Shown: one piece after another, positions 1-11,078 of the stretch | How positions within the stretch are numbered: the stretch's first letter is position 1 | Layout: each line of letters opens with the position of its first letter | Origin: Medicago truncatula | Taxonomy: Eukaryota > Streptophyta > Magnoliopsida > Fabales > Fabaceae | Direction: 5' to 3' | Assembly: GCF_003473485.1 (NCBI RefSeq) | Contig: NC_053046.1 | Location: forward strand, 44,469,832-44,533,831 | Length of the DNA: 64,000 bases | Notes under the pieces: generated by a model | Told to the model about the DNA's origin: nothing | Databases searched by the model: none | The model's input: only the letters and a program-made list of their open reading frames with translations | Position numbers and translations under genes: made by a program

Positions 1-74
1 AGTCGGTAACCGATAAAATAACAAATAGGTGGCATATTAGTAGAGCGAGTTTCCGTTAGCAACTGCTAGAGCGC
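1..74 (+). repeat. 74-bp direct repeat, copy 1
   Basis: This stretch is repeated base for base at 495-568. It begins at the window edge, so the true repeat may be longer on the left. Between the copies lies a captured SAR1 exon. The family is not recognised. Identical copies imply a recent duplication or terminal repeats of a young element; the sequence alone does not decide between these. Confidence 0.9.
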
Positions 75-149
75 ATAATTGGAGAGGTTAGTTTTTAAAT
101 AAAGATTCAATTTTTGAATAAAAATTTGATTTTGACATTTTTGTTGCAG

Positions 150-248
150 AGATTAGTTCATCACCAACCGACCCAACATCCCACTGCGGAGGAATTGAGT
201 ATTGGGAAGATCAAGTTTAAAACTTTTGATTTGGGTGGTCATCAAATC
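150..248 (+). pseudogene. SAR1 small GTPase exon fragment
   Basis: The translation from 150 matches an internal piece of the plant COPII GTPase SAR1: a histidine/glutamine/proline stretch, then [11 protein letters not shown], then the G3 motif DLGGHQ. A splice-acceptor-like TTGTTGCAG directly precedes it, so one genuine exon border was retained. The P-loop, switch I start and the NKxD part of SAR1 are absent, and similarity stops after HQI in A-rich sequence. This is a single exon out of context, so it cannot make a GTPase. It lies between the two identical 74-bp repeats, which suggests capture by a mobile element or a filler-DNA event. Assignment rests on recalled SAR1 sequence. Confidence 0.75.
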
Positions 249-494
249 CCTCAAAGTCTTTCAACAAAAAAAATCCCTAAAAAAATAGAGATCCCAACAG
301 AAACGAATCAGAGCAAAATTGGAGAGGTTGTTGTGAATGTATGGCAACGACTGTGAGGATAATGTTTGAAAGTTGAGAAGATTATGGAGAAGAAGGATTG
401 TTTAGAGTCATATAATTATTTGCTTCAGCTTCTAGGGGATAGCTCTACCAAATAATTAACAAATAAAAATAGTGTTAAAAAATTAAACTTAATT

Positions 495-568
495 AGTCGG
501 TAACCGATAAAATAACAAATAGGTGGCATATTAGTAGAGCGAGTTTCCGTTAGCAACTGCTAGAGCGC
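495..568 (+). repeat. 74-bp direct repeat, copy 2
   Basis: Exact second copy of 1-74, with a period of 494 bp. The sequence continues past the repeat with unrelated bases, so the duplicated unit ends at 568. Confidence 0.9.
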
Positions 569-3500
569 CTGACCTTAGCATTGCTCATGTCATTATGGTA
601 ATAATTTATTAAAAAAAATTATTTTTTAATATTTTGAGCAATAAATTAACACAATTTCGAATACTCTTTTTTTTTTGGTACAATACTATGGCTAGTAGAA
701 TTCCAAACTATTAATTATAGACATTTGAAACAAATAAGATTACCAATAACATGGGCTTATTCTTATTTGATTGCGTAAGAGCTCATGTATGAATATACAT
801 ATGCTACATACATATGTTAGATAAAAAAATTCCTATTTGATTGCGGAAGGTATTGTTGTTGATCTAAATCCGCTCTTCCATGAGGTTATCAGACAATACG
901 GAAATGTGTATGAACTGATAAAGCCAAGGCGAAGGAGACTTGAGGAGTTGTTCAACGTGGCAGCCTTTCTTTTAGTTTTGTTTACTTTTATTTGTTAATA
1001 ATTTGAAGTATGTGACTTGTACTCCTTTGCATACTTTATGTAATAAGTACTCTGTTTATTTAAGTTTTAAACCTTGAGTTTCTACCAGTTGCTAGTATCT
1101 TAGAGAACATTTCTATATTATATTCTAGTCGATAATATGGAGTGTCACATTTTGATAATAGAAACTTATGATTTCAAAATGACAGCTATGTCATTAATCT
1201 TTATTTTCGTCTCCATATAACTTTATTTGCTTTTATCCCACTAACACTCATAAATTAAGGTAATTTAGTAAATGGTAACTAATGAGAATATCCTATTATT
1301 TTTTTGGGGTGCTACAACTAAACATATTGATTCCCAGAAAATGCTAAAATTTGAACATACAATCATTGAAGATACTAAGATATAGGGAATCCACACACCT
1401 TACTTCCATCTTCAATCTAACGTGCACCATATCCATGTGGCCGCACAGTGTGTATTTTAATCCAACTACAATGTGCTATTATGATTTTGTTTCTTAGTGT
1501 AACGTTTTTTGGATCTAAATTAAATTAATCGCCTTTTACTTCATTTTGTGTTGTCAATATCTTTTGTCCAATGTCCAATTGATAGATAAGTTAACCCTCT
1601 TTCTTAAGGCAAGATGATACTGCTTGGTGACCTATAAAAATTACAGCGACGGATGAATAATGCTATCAATACACCCTTTGATAATATCTTTTTTATTTAT
1701 GAAAATTCATCTAATAAAATAGAGCATGTTTGTCACAGTCCCTTAGAGAATATGATGCTAACACACTCCTCATTTTCTTATTTTGTACTACTTTTTAACA
1801 CTTTTTCATTCTCTTTCTAGAGTAGAGATTATTACTCAGGGAGCAGAGAGGATTAGGACAGATCGGTATGTATGTCGCATAAGATTGTTGGGAAGCAAGC
1901 ATTAGGATTTGCATAGAAAATGACTGTGAATTCAATTGTAGGATTTGCATTCACAAATATATTGCAGGAACAAACAAATAACCATTCATAGAAGTTATGC
2001 AGTACACGTTGATTCCATTTCCTAATAAATAAAAGACATCAGTTACCTTCTTCAACATTTACTATAGAATATAATAATTATTAGTGGATTGGATTCAATC
2101 CATCCATTTAATAATAAAAGGATTTTTTATGGAGGGGAATATAAAAGGATCTTATTTTTGCATAGATGAATTGAATTGAATTTTTTAAAGATTTTTTAGT
2201 CGATGATTAATGAATTGTTTTCATCCATCGATTACAATTCATTCAAACACTCTTATAGTTGAGGTCGTCTCAATCAATATTCAGGCTTAAAGTGAACTCT
2301 ATGAGTGAGACATTTTAAAACTTATTAGTTTTTTAAAATTATTTGATGTAATTTTATTTTTCGGACTTTTTGAAATGCAAAATCGTTTATTATTAAATTA
2401 TCATAATCTATTTCATTTAATTGTTAAAAAAATTTATATTAACTTTAATTTCTTTGACGCAATATTAACTATAATTAAGGACTGTGAATCACAACAACAA
2501 CAATAACATATCAATTACAATGCCAATATGGCAATGTTAAGGACCAAAAAAGACATGTAGCCCCAACACTCATCTAATGCTACCATGTTACATGCTATAC
2601 AAAAGTCAGTACATAACATCATTGATGAGGGTATGAGTAGAGACAAAAAACCTAATAATCACAATTCATTACAAACTAAAAGGAAAAGAAAAAGTGGTAT
2701 TCACTTCCATAGGTGTTGCTGGCTGCTATGATCACAATTACATTGAAAAGTAGTTGGAAATTTTACTTTAAATATACACATTCTATTCACTGAGTTTTAA
2801 AAATATGTATGAATAATTTAAGTTGAAAATATAAAACTTTTCCCAAGGTTAACTAACATATATTTTGCATCCTTAAAGATCAATAAATCAAATCACATAG
2901 TTAAAGTTTTTGGCAAGATCCATTCATTCATAAGTACAATAAATCCCACTGGTAACAATCTATCTCCCAAATTACATTTCAAATACTAGCTATATCGGTA
3001 CAACTATATGGCTTTAGCTTAGCCTGCAGATAAAGATACACTATACAAGTAAACAAATCACCGGTTTATCGATAAAAGAGATTACCAAAAAGAAAAAATA
3101 AAACACAGCTTAAACAGGATAGAGTTTTAGCAAGGCACAACGAAATGCATTGCACAAACTGCAATCTAGACTGTGAACATATCAACCTTATACAACTTAC
3201 ACGGACATTCCACCATATCCTCAAACTAATCAAACCTTAAAAGATGAGCATTTATATGCAGATGGCATATATGTCCCCCAAAGAGTTGCTTACTATGATA
3301 CTACAAACCAATCAAAGTAAAATTTGACAATTGGCCGATAGATAAGCAAACAAACATGATCCTAGCTTGACTGTCACTGTACTGAGTCTTTTAAGATTGA
3401 AAACGGTGATTGTGTCAGAGGTTCAATACCCAACATAGGCCACTTAATCCCCTCCCCAACATACGCACTAGAACCTCCTAATGTACCCGAAAGTAAAAAT

Positions 3501-3614
3501 AAGTAATTGAATGTGGCATATTTAAGGTAAGGATGGCAAAATGGATGGATATGGATTTGGATCCTAATCGATGGATCAAAACAATCCATTAGCCCATTAA
3601 AATCCACTAAATTT
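569..3614. other. AT-rich intergenic stretch without a supported gene
   Basis: No convincing gene was found. A short exon-like stretch near 845-960 (+) reads as a charged, arginine-rich peptide, but I do not recognise it and see no partner exons. 2085-2255 has loose inverted similarity around GGATTGAATCC-like words. 3530-3600 contains a GGATGGATATGGATTTGG-like stretch that resembles common plant MITE debris. The rest is unremarkable AT-rich DNA. Confidence 0.5.
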
Positions 3615-3644
3615 TTTCATGAAGTATGATCGGTAGGTTGTTGA

Positions 3645-3812
3645 TAGAGTTGAAAGAAAAAAACAGAGAAAATTGAGGAAAAACAGAGGAACCAAGGAAA
3701 ATACAGAAGAAAAAAAATAGAGGAAAAACAGAGGAAATGAGCAAAAAAACAGAGAAAATAGAGGAAAACCAGAGAAGAAACAGAGCAAACAGAGGAAAAC
3801 AGAGCAAAAACG
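3645..3812. repeat. Purine-rich imperfect minisatellite (ACAGAGGAAAA-like unit)
   Basis: About 170 bp built from variants of an 11-14 bp unit (acagaggaaaa, acagagaaaatag, agaggaaaacc), almost free of pyrimidines on the + strand. It abuts the 3' end of the CslD remnant. The minus strand therefore reads as spurious phenylalanine/serine/leucine-rich open frames. Confidence 0.8.
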
Positions 3813-3814
3813 AA

Positions 3815-4552
3815 CCTGAGTAAAGTCGAAGCATGATTGAGGTGCCGTGGGATGTAGAATCGTACGATCCTATGAACCAGCACGAGATCCTGACTACAAT
3901 ACCTTTCACGACATCCTCGGTTACTGACCCGTAAATCAATCCGACTTTATTTCCCCTCTCGGTCTTATCTCTTCATACCTGCACAGGATGACATTGACCA
4001 CCTCAGCGATAGCAGCGCCATCAAGATCTTGAGGAGCTGTTAGAGAACTAGGTTGATGTCCAATTTTTATAGACGGGCGATTAGCAAGTGGTCACCCTTG
4101 AAACTCTACCGCCCTGATCTAATCAACAAAAAAACTCGAGTTGCCAAATTTCTTCGGAACAAGAGCATTACTAATTTCTTCATTATCAATGCTACCACCA
4201 CTCCTCAGAGATCGATCCTCTAGAGAATATACTAAAGGGACCCAGAACACCATCCAGAGCTTGCATATTGACATCAAATAATACAGTGTTTTGATTGGCA
4301 TCTCGATCCGATGAGTCAATTCCTTCAAAACTTTGAGGAAATTGAACATAGCAGATCCTGTTCACACCACAGTTCATTACATAGAAAATGCCATCCCTCA
4401 CTGCCTTGGAGTTAGAAATGTAGTGGTCAAAATCAACCACTGGACGGTCTGGCTGATGCTCGAACCAAGGCATTCATAGCCCCCGATTTCCTATTGTGAT
4501 CATAGTCACGTTGTTTCTCACGGGAAACATAGACAAGCATAGAGAAGTACTC
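3815..4552 (-). pseudogene. Cellulose synthase-like D (CslD) pseudogene fragment
   Basis: Read on the minus strand, pieces in several frames match the cytosolic catalytic region of CslD/CesA proteins in the right order. They are LVYVSREK with YDHN and AGAMNALVR-like residues, then [27 protein letters not shown], and ALDG. After an internal deletion come EEISNALVPKKFGNS, a degraded PLADHPA-like segment, and IYGSVTEDVV. Intact family members polymerise beta-glucan or mannan at Golgi or plasma membrane. Here the N-terminal RING finger and all transmembrane helices are missing and frames change repeatedly, so it is dead. Its neighbour is another gene tail in the same orientation (threonine synthase), which suggests shared capture or insertion. 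The subfamily call (D rather than CesA) rests on the EExxLxPKKFGNS segment recalled from CslD proteins. Confidence 0.75.
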
Positions 4553-4876
4553 CATTCTTCTCTTTTTATCTGGGCTGAATTTCTTTGGAAGTTATATAGA
4601 TTATAGATGAGATGAGAACCTACTGTTTAGTCATTGGCAATAATTTCTAGGTGTTAATCTTAAGTCAATATGTCGTATCTATTTGTTTCATGTCTGATGT
4701 CTCTCAAGTTTTGAGAATATGACTGATAGTATGAGAACTAGCTGAACATACCGCGCCTATAGAACTTAAGTCAACATATCAAAACTTGCTAGTATGTAAC
4801 CTGTTCAACATGTCAGCATGATCCCTAAAAATTAAACAAGCCCCAAGGAAACAAGAGCAAAACCAGCATTGCTAAC

Positions 4877-5064
4877 CTAATGATAATTGAGAGCTTTGCT
4901 CTGCAAGTACTTGGACAAAAAATTCATAACAGACCCAAAATCAGCGTTGACCTGCAGTGGAGGATAGGCAAATTGGCAAGCCAAGTCCTTGATACCCTTT
5001 GAAATCAATTTTGGACTGAGTAAACTTCAAACCATGAGCAGTGCTCACCACCACTGTCCTATCC
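4877..5064 (-). pseudogene. Threonine synthase C-terminal fragment
   Basis: The minus strand encodes TVVVSTAHGLKFTQSKIDF, then one frame change, then GIKDLACQFAYPP, VNADFGSVM and a short tail ending at a TAG at 4877-4879. This matches the end of plant plastid threonine synthase, the PLP enzyme converting O-phosphohomoserine to threonine. Only about the last 60 residues remain; the catalytic lysine and PLP-binding region are absent. The frame break and isolation show a relic. It lies about 320 bp from the CslD fragment in the same orientation. Identification is from recalled sequence and is fairly firm because the HGLKFTQSKID block is distinctive. Confidence 0.75.
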
Positions 5065-6964
5065 TATCAGTAAGCTAAATAACCCAAGTATTCCTCAGTT
5101 TAAACAAAGCAGAAGGATCAAGTACTAAATGTAGGAATTTCAGAGAGAAATGTAGGAATTGACGCACAACTAGGTAAAGATTCAGAGGGATTTCCATAAT
5201 ATTCAAAGATGGCTTCAAAAATGTTGAATTAACACACAACTGTTCAAAATCATAACCATTTTCTCAATCAATCAAGCATTAAATGAGTATATGGATATAT
5301 ATAACACAACTAGGTAAAGAGTCAAACAAAAAATATATGCTTACATAGATTTCTGCATCATATAGAATAAAGGCTGCAACCATTTCAAATTTCATCCTTA
5401 CCTACAAGAGAATCGAAATTAAACTAATCTACCAAAAAATATATATAATTAGATAGACAGATAAAGAGAAACATACAAACTAACTAGTAAAAAATTATCT
5501 AAAGATGATTAATAACATTAGAAGATTCTATTGGGGGTTTTAGAAGCAACAAAAAAATCAACAAAACAAAAATCTTAACCTTGCTATATATTCTTACAAG
5601 TCAGAGGTAGTAGAACATACTGCACAAGTACAAGTCAGTAATTGAGATTAAACATGATTAACAAGCTTCCTAGCTAGCTCGTTCGGAAAGGAGGACGAGG
5701 AGGTGGAGAACCCCAAAACACAACAGAGCTTTGATATAGAACTTTACTACACATTGTATAGGCTGGTGACTAAAAATACAAATTAAACTATTCCATAGTT
5801 GAAGAACCAGCAAATTGAATTTCTATTTGTGATCTAGCCATGTATATGTTTCAGCAAAAGAAATTTTATATAAAGAAAAAAACCACACACAGGACTAAGC
5901 ACAACACGAATTTGAATGCACCAACAGAGCAAAACCATACATAAACTTCAAAATGAGAAAGAAAAAAAAAATGACCACTAAATCAATATGGCTAGGATGA
6001 ATCAGAATCAAATTGTACGCTGTTGATCGTGAATCCCAGGAAATAGTGGTTTGGTCAAACTCTGCTATGCAACAGAGCTATCAATGCCACAGTTTGACAA
6101 CATTTTGTCCCAAATAGCGTATTGCGGAACAACAGCGATTTGTTCAAATTACGCTATGCTATAGTGCTATAGCCTCTATTTAACAAATTCAAATCCAAAT
6201 CATTGTCTACATTAACAGAAGCAAGTGAAGGGTGTAAGACTCTACAATTTCACCAAAAGAATCACAAAATTTGACAATTTTAAAAAGCACATACAAAATT
6301 ACAAACAAGAAACAATGATTATTTCGTTTGAACAACGACAAAAAGGAAAAGAAAAAGGAATCAAGTTTCAATTCAACAGACTTTCCTTACACATTCATAC
6401 AGTACAACACTACACTGGGTAGAAGAAAAATGACACATTATCAGAAAAACATCGTGAAATTCCACTATTTTGCACTTATAGGTAAGCGAAAATGAAATAA
6501 ACTACGTTTTTTCATTTCCCTAACTTTCACCAAAAATCTCAACAATAGAAAAAGTCCTCAAAGAATTAAAGGCAAAGAAAAGTATCGGAGTCAATGAAGC
6601 TCAAGAGCTTACACGACGTGTAAAATTCTTTACAAGATGATAGATATTTCAGAAATGCTTTAAATATATTAACCAAAAACTGATATTTTATCCAACGCAT
6701 TTTAATTACTCCAAGAAATTACATTAACTCACTACAATCCCCTATCCAAGCAAACTCTAGGAGTAAGTTCATCAAAATGAGCATTTAATTGAGTCAAAAC
6801 CTACATCATGTGTTACACTTGCCTTAGATAGCCATTCTCCAACCACTACTTACCTATACTACACACTTCTTTGCAATGACAAAAAGATGACAGTGGAGAA
6901 ATTTGTGAGAAACAAAAAAGAGGAACAAAATAACACAAAAACTCTCATCTGGAATTGAACATTT
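5065..6964. other. Intergenic stretch and probable 3' flank of the AAA+ gene
   Basis: No gene is supported. 6000-6190 has GCTATAGC-like words typical of legume MITE debris (6100-6180) but no clear terminal repeats. 6430-6964 directly follows the stop codon of the minus-strand AAA+ ATPase and may hold its 3' untranslated region; no single polyadenylation site can be fixed. Confidence 0.4.
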
Positions 6965-8620
6965 TCATCCATCAAACTCGGAGGGATCCCTGTCAGGCCA
7001 ATGAAGGAATTTGAACCCTTGAAGGGAGGGTGGCAAGAAGCTCTGTGTTGCGGAAGGGTTGTCAGGAGTATATATGTATCCCTTCCCATACCCAACTTCC
7101 TTCATTAACTTGGTTGGTGCGTTCCTGAGATGAAGAGGCACCCCCTCATTCTGTCCAACGGATTCCCTCACGGCCTTCTCAGCAGCTCCCATTGCTCTAT
7201 AAACTGCTATAGATTTCGGAGCCAAAGCCAAGTAAGCAACACACTGTGCAAGAATCACATTACACTCAGGCATTCCTATAAAATGACAAGCTTGATAACA
7301 CGAAACAGCTTGATTAAGAGCTAAAGGATCAGCCAAACCAACATCCTCACTTGCAAACCGTACAAGCCTACGTGCAATATAAAGCGGCTCTTCACCTCCC
7401 TTTAACATTCTTGCCAACCAATAAATCGCTGCATCAGCATCACTACCCCTCATAGACTTATGCAATGCACTAATCAAATTATAGTGTTCTTCCCCAGCTT
7501 TATCATAAGCAAGATGCTTGCATTGAAGCGCCTCCTTTGCATCCTCAACACTAACACTAACAGCAACATCCTGACATTCTTCACTATCATGTTCCACTCG
7601 TGCAGCCGCATTAACACCAGCAATCTCCAACACATTCAAAGCAACGCGAGCATCACCGTCGCAATTATTAGCTACAAAATCAACCACATCCTCACCAACA
7701 CTAACATCAACTTTACAAGAACCAAAACCAAGACTTTTCACCAACCCTTTTTCCGTGTCATTAACAGCACGTTTGAGAAGCAAAATGAGGTGATGTGGCT
7801 GAAGAGGGTTAAGAGTAAGAACACGGCAACGCGACAACAATGGTGTAATCAAATGAAAAGAGGGGTTTTCAGTAGTAGCACCAACAAAAACAATACTACC
7901 ATCTTCAATAACAGGTAAAAATGAATCTTGTTGAGATTTATTAAACCTATGAACTTCATCAACAAACAAAACAGTAGTTTGATTTGTTTTAACTCTAACT
8001 TTTCTAGCTTCATCAACAGCTTCTCTAACATCTTTAACACCGCTCGTAACCGCGGATAAAGATACAAAACGATACAAAGGTGAATCTTTTGTTGTTGATG
8101 ATGAATTAACAATGGCTTTTGCAATGGTGGTTTTACCTGTACCAGGTGGACCCCACAAAAGGATTGAAGGTAGACGTTTGCGTTGAATTGATGAACGGAG
8201 AATGGAGTTTGTTGATAAGAGATGATCTTGTCCGACAACCTCGTCGAGTGTTCTGGGTCGGAGTCGTTCGTACAATGGTTCATGAGTTTGAGGTTGTTGT
8301 TTCATGGAAGTTGGTTTGAAGAAGAATGAAGGTTTGTTTTGTTGTGTTGGTGATAGCTTCGTTCGTTTGTTTGGTTCTTCTGTTTGTTGTTGTTGTTGTT
8401 CTGCTTGAATGGGTTGTTGTGGGGTTTGGAAGAAACGATCGAGTTTGGGTTGAAAAGCAGAAGAAGGAGAAGAGGAAGGGGTGTGAATGGTGGAATTGGG
8501 GGGTTTATGAGTAAGAATCCATTCAGTGGCTTTGACAGTGGATTTACCACCAGTGGCAGCTAAGGCTTGAGCGGCTAACTCATCAGGAAAACCCATGCTC
8601 AGAAGCTGTTGCATCTCCAT
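6965..8620 (-). CDS. WRNIP1/MGS1/RarA-family AAA+ ATPase with UBA domain
   Basis: One intronless frame of 551 residues; the start at 8620 is the first ATG. Residues 1-38 form a UBA-like ubiquitin-binding domain (LLSMGFPDELAAQAL, ATEWIL). Residues 57-64 (QPKLDRFF) fit the PCNA-interacting PIP-box consensus QxxhxxFF. Next come Walker A GPPGTGKT (157-164), Walker B VLFVDE (217-222), sensor 1 GATTEN (247-252), and an arginine-finger-like LLSRC near 264. The C-terminal MgsA domain includes IAVYRAMGAAEKAV and HLRNAPTKLM. In yeast, bacteria and animals this family acts at stalled replication forks with PCNA, polymerase delta and RecQ helicases. A nuclear replication-stress role is inferred. Length agrees with recalled Arabidopsis At1g24290 (about 525). 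It appears intact. 8621-8700 probably holds the 5' leader. Confidence 0.93.
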   Translation of the reverse strand: MEMQQLLSMGFPDELAAQALAATGGKSTVKATEWILTHKPPNSTIHTPSSSPSSAFQPKLDRFFQTPQQPIQAEQQQQQTEEPNKRTKLSPTQQNKPSFFFKPTSMKQQPQTHEPLYERLRPRTLDEVVGQDHLLSTNSILRSSIQRKRLPSILLWGPPGTGKTTIAKAIVNSSSTTKDSPLYRFVSLSAVTSGVKDVREAVDEARKVRVKTNQTTVLFVDEVHRFNKSQQDSFLPVIEDGSIVFVGATTENPSFHLITPLLSRCRVLTLNPLQPHHLILLLKRAVNDTEKGLVKSLGFGSCKVDVSVGEDVVDFVANNCDGDARVALNVLEIAGVNAAARVEHDSEECQDVAVSVSVEDAKEALQCKHLAYDKAGEEHYNLISALHKSMRGSDADAAIYWLARMLKGGEEPLYIARRLVRFASEDVGLADPLALNQAVSCYQACHFIGMPECNVILAQCVAYLALAPKSIAVYRAMGAAEKAVRESVGQNEGVPLHLRNAPTKLMKEVGYGKGYIYTPDNPSATQSFLPPSLQGFKFLHWPDRDPSEFDG

Positions 8621-10267
8621 CTTTCTGATGATGATGATGATTCTGTGTATTCTTCTTCCAACAACTTATTACAAACCAAACCAAATCGTCTTCATTCTTA
8701 GTAAGCTTTGTTTGGCTGTGTCACATTTTAAGTTTAGCTTATAGATAGATTAAGTTCATATTATAAATATTAACTTACGAGGGTTCAATTTTATTATCTA
8801 CTTGCGAAAGTCATTTAATTGATGATTGAATTGGCTTATCAAATCTAGCAAAAAGCAAATAACTTATTTTATTTTAGAGGAGTAAAACCCAAAATTATAC
8901 ACCATAAGTTTATATATATAAAGAGGCATTTTTCAATAATCATAAACATAAACATAAATAAATTGTGTTTGGGTACGCACTAAAACATTTTTTTCAATAA
9001 TAAAATAATTAATAATTTAAAGAAAAATCTTTTTATGTATGTATCAAAAATATATTCATTTATGTTTGTGACCATTGTTAAATATCTTTTATAAGGTTTT
9101 TTCTTTAAATAATATTTTTATAAGTTACTTCCTTCGATTTTAAATATAAACAAAATCAAAATATATTTGTCCAAAATAAAGACCAAATACTTTTTAACTC
9201 TTGTTTATATTTAAAATTATGTTTTTTTATTCAAACAAAGTTTTAGTGTCTTCCTATCTTTATTCTTATTCGACTTTTCGTATCATCATTGCATATTTTA
9301 ATACTGTTTCGGGTTTTTTTCTTAATCAAATAGCTTTGGTTCTTTCTCTCTCTGATAGACAGGTAGAGACATGAATCGTTACCCTTGCCATGTCTTCATA
9401 GACTTTAGGTGCAAGTCGGGGATCATAGCCAGCCGATGTCATTAGTAGAAGCCAGATTGCCCAATGTAATCAGCTTCAAATTCAATCCTACAAATTATGA
9501 AATAAATTGGGTTGAGAACAGGCATGAGCAATGTATTTATGAAGACAATTTCAACTATCAGAAAGGAGCATTCGACCAGAGTATTTTAATCCCATGCTCC
9601 AAATAAGATGCAAATCAAAATGAACCAAAGGAGCAATGTCAAATCATGGTTAGATAGTTATAACATAAACTTCAAAAATTGACATTGATACATCCACATA
9701 CGAGATAAGGACACAGATCATGAACCTATAAGGCATTGGCCAAACTAGTCCCCTACCCACACTATCAATGCAATCAAAACTTTATGGTCTTATTTGTCCA
9801 TTTAATTTAATCATTCTAGTTGGTGTTTCAACTATTTTTCAATGTTACTGTTATATGCATGATTTAGTGTCATTTTAGAGTGTATAGTAATTGGAGGGTT
9901 TTTTAAGTCTGAAATGCTGAGACCGATACTAACTTAATCTGACATATTTAGCCTGCTTGGATTCCCTATACTTCTTATCTTCATGTCAGTATGGGCTAGC
10001 AGACCCTATATCCACCCACTCATTCAAACAATATAACTGAGTTGGAATGATGAATGATCGATTAAAGAATGGTACTGGTTTTGTTTCTGATGGGAACCAT
10101 AGCAAAATATCACAATTTTGTTGCTCTAATCCAAACTGAAATTCATGGAACAATTTATATTAAATAACTAGTGTTTTTATTTTGTCAAGATATTTATGTT
10201 TCAAGTATAAAATGTTTAAAATAAACATAAGAAATATTACTATACACATAATTTGCTACAAACCAAT
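8621..10267. other. Intergenic region
   Basis: AT-rich sequence without a supported gene, apart from the small inverted-repeat element at 9131-9220. 9409-9606 has an open frame with no recognisable domain, which I do not accept as a gene. Confidence 0.4.
9131..9220. mobile_element. Small foldback element, Stowaway-like remnant
   Basis: An exact 17-bp inverted repeat (ATTTTAAATATAAACAA at 9137-9153, its complement at 9201-9217) encloses about 47 bp. The outer bases CTTCCTTCGATTTTAAATAT resemble the CTCCCTCCGT.. ends of Stowaway MITEs. The right end is eroded and no TA duplication is clear. Confidence 0.5.
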
Positions 10268-10765
10268 TAATCAAAAATGAACATGAAGGAAAATAGAAAA
10301 GCAGATGAAAATGATGGAAATGTGTGTATTATTGATGATATAGGAAACAGTTAAATAGTGTTTATACTCTGCCATTTGAGCAAATTTTAGTTTATTTCAC
10401 GTTTAAAAAAATATATATCTTCAATTTCAACCTTGTAATTTGAAGATTATTTGGTTTTGAACCTTTGTGAAATTTGATTGTATAAAATAGATAATATTAA
10501 CACGAGGTAAACCGAAATTTGATGCACATGAAAGAAAACAGAAAAGCAGATGAAATTGATGAAAATATGTATTATTGATTATAAAGGAAGGAATTAAATA
10601 GTGTTTTACAGCAGCCTATTTGAGCAAGTTTTGGTTTATCACCTAAAAAAAATCTATTTGGATTCTGGTCTTATAATTTGAAGATTTTTTGGTTTTGGAT
10701 CTTTGGAAATTTGATTGTACAATGTAGATGAGATGGCAGGGGGTAAACCAAAATTTGTTAGGCGG
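10268..10765. repeat. Diverged tandem duplication, about 245-bp unit
   Basis: Copy 1 (about 10268-10520) and copy 2 (about 10521-10765) share ordered blocks: AACATGAAGGAAAATAGAAA / CACATGAAAGAAAACAGAAA, AAATAGTGTTT, TTTGAGCAA.TTTT, AATTTGAAGATT, GAAATTTGATTGTA, and GGTAAACC.AAATTTG. Point changes and small indels show it is not recent. No coding capacity is seen. Confidence 0.75.
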
Positions 10766-10769
10766 CTGA

Positions 10770-11078
10770 AATCAATAAAACATACACTTTAACGGGACGC
10801 TGATTTTGATTGTAGCTAAGAGTTATATTGATTTTGCTATATGGTGGAGAAATGTGAGTTTTTAATTTTATTTTTTTATAAATTTTCCGTTAACTATAAT
10901 GTGTTTGGTTGTTTCATGCCTTGGCCATTTATATGCAACATGAAACAACCAAAAACATATTAATAGAAAAGTAGTTAAAAACTAACATTTCTCCATGAGA
11001 CAGCATAATTACTATAATGCTTAACTCTAACGAAGCTCGGCGTCTCTTTAAAGTGTAACTTTTATTGATTTAAGGTGT
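10770..11078. mobile_element. Foldback MITE with long inverted ends
   Basis: The left arm starts AATCAATAAAACATACACTT and the right arm, reverse-complemented, reads AATCAATAAAAGTTACACTT. Similarity continues inward for about 150 bp (GACGC.GA, TAAG.[AG]TTAT, GGAGAAATGT.AGTTTTTAA, TGTTT[CT]TGGTTGTTTCATG). This is a non-coding hairpin element of about 0.3 kb. No target-site duplication could be fixed, so the superfamily is open. Confidence 0.75.

Noticed and set aside
1-568. The 74-bp direct repeats as long terminal repeats
   Set aside because: No TG..CA ends, primer-binding site or polypurine tract are visible and only 420 bp lie between them; direct repeats alone do not show such an element.
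3597-3939. Overlapping minus-strand frames rich in Phe, Leu and Ser, membrane-protein-like
   Set aside because: They come from the purine-rich minisatellite read in complement and from the CslD relic; the hydrophobicity is a composition artefact.
7460-8319. Several open frames overlapping the WRNIP1-like gene in other frames
   Set aside because: They carry no recognisable domains and lie wholly inside a well-supported coding sequence.
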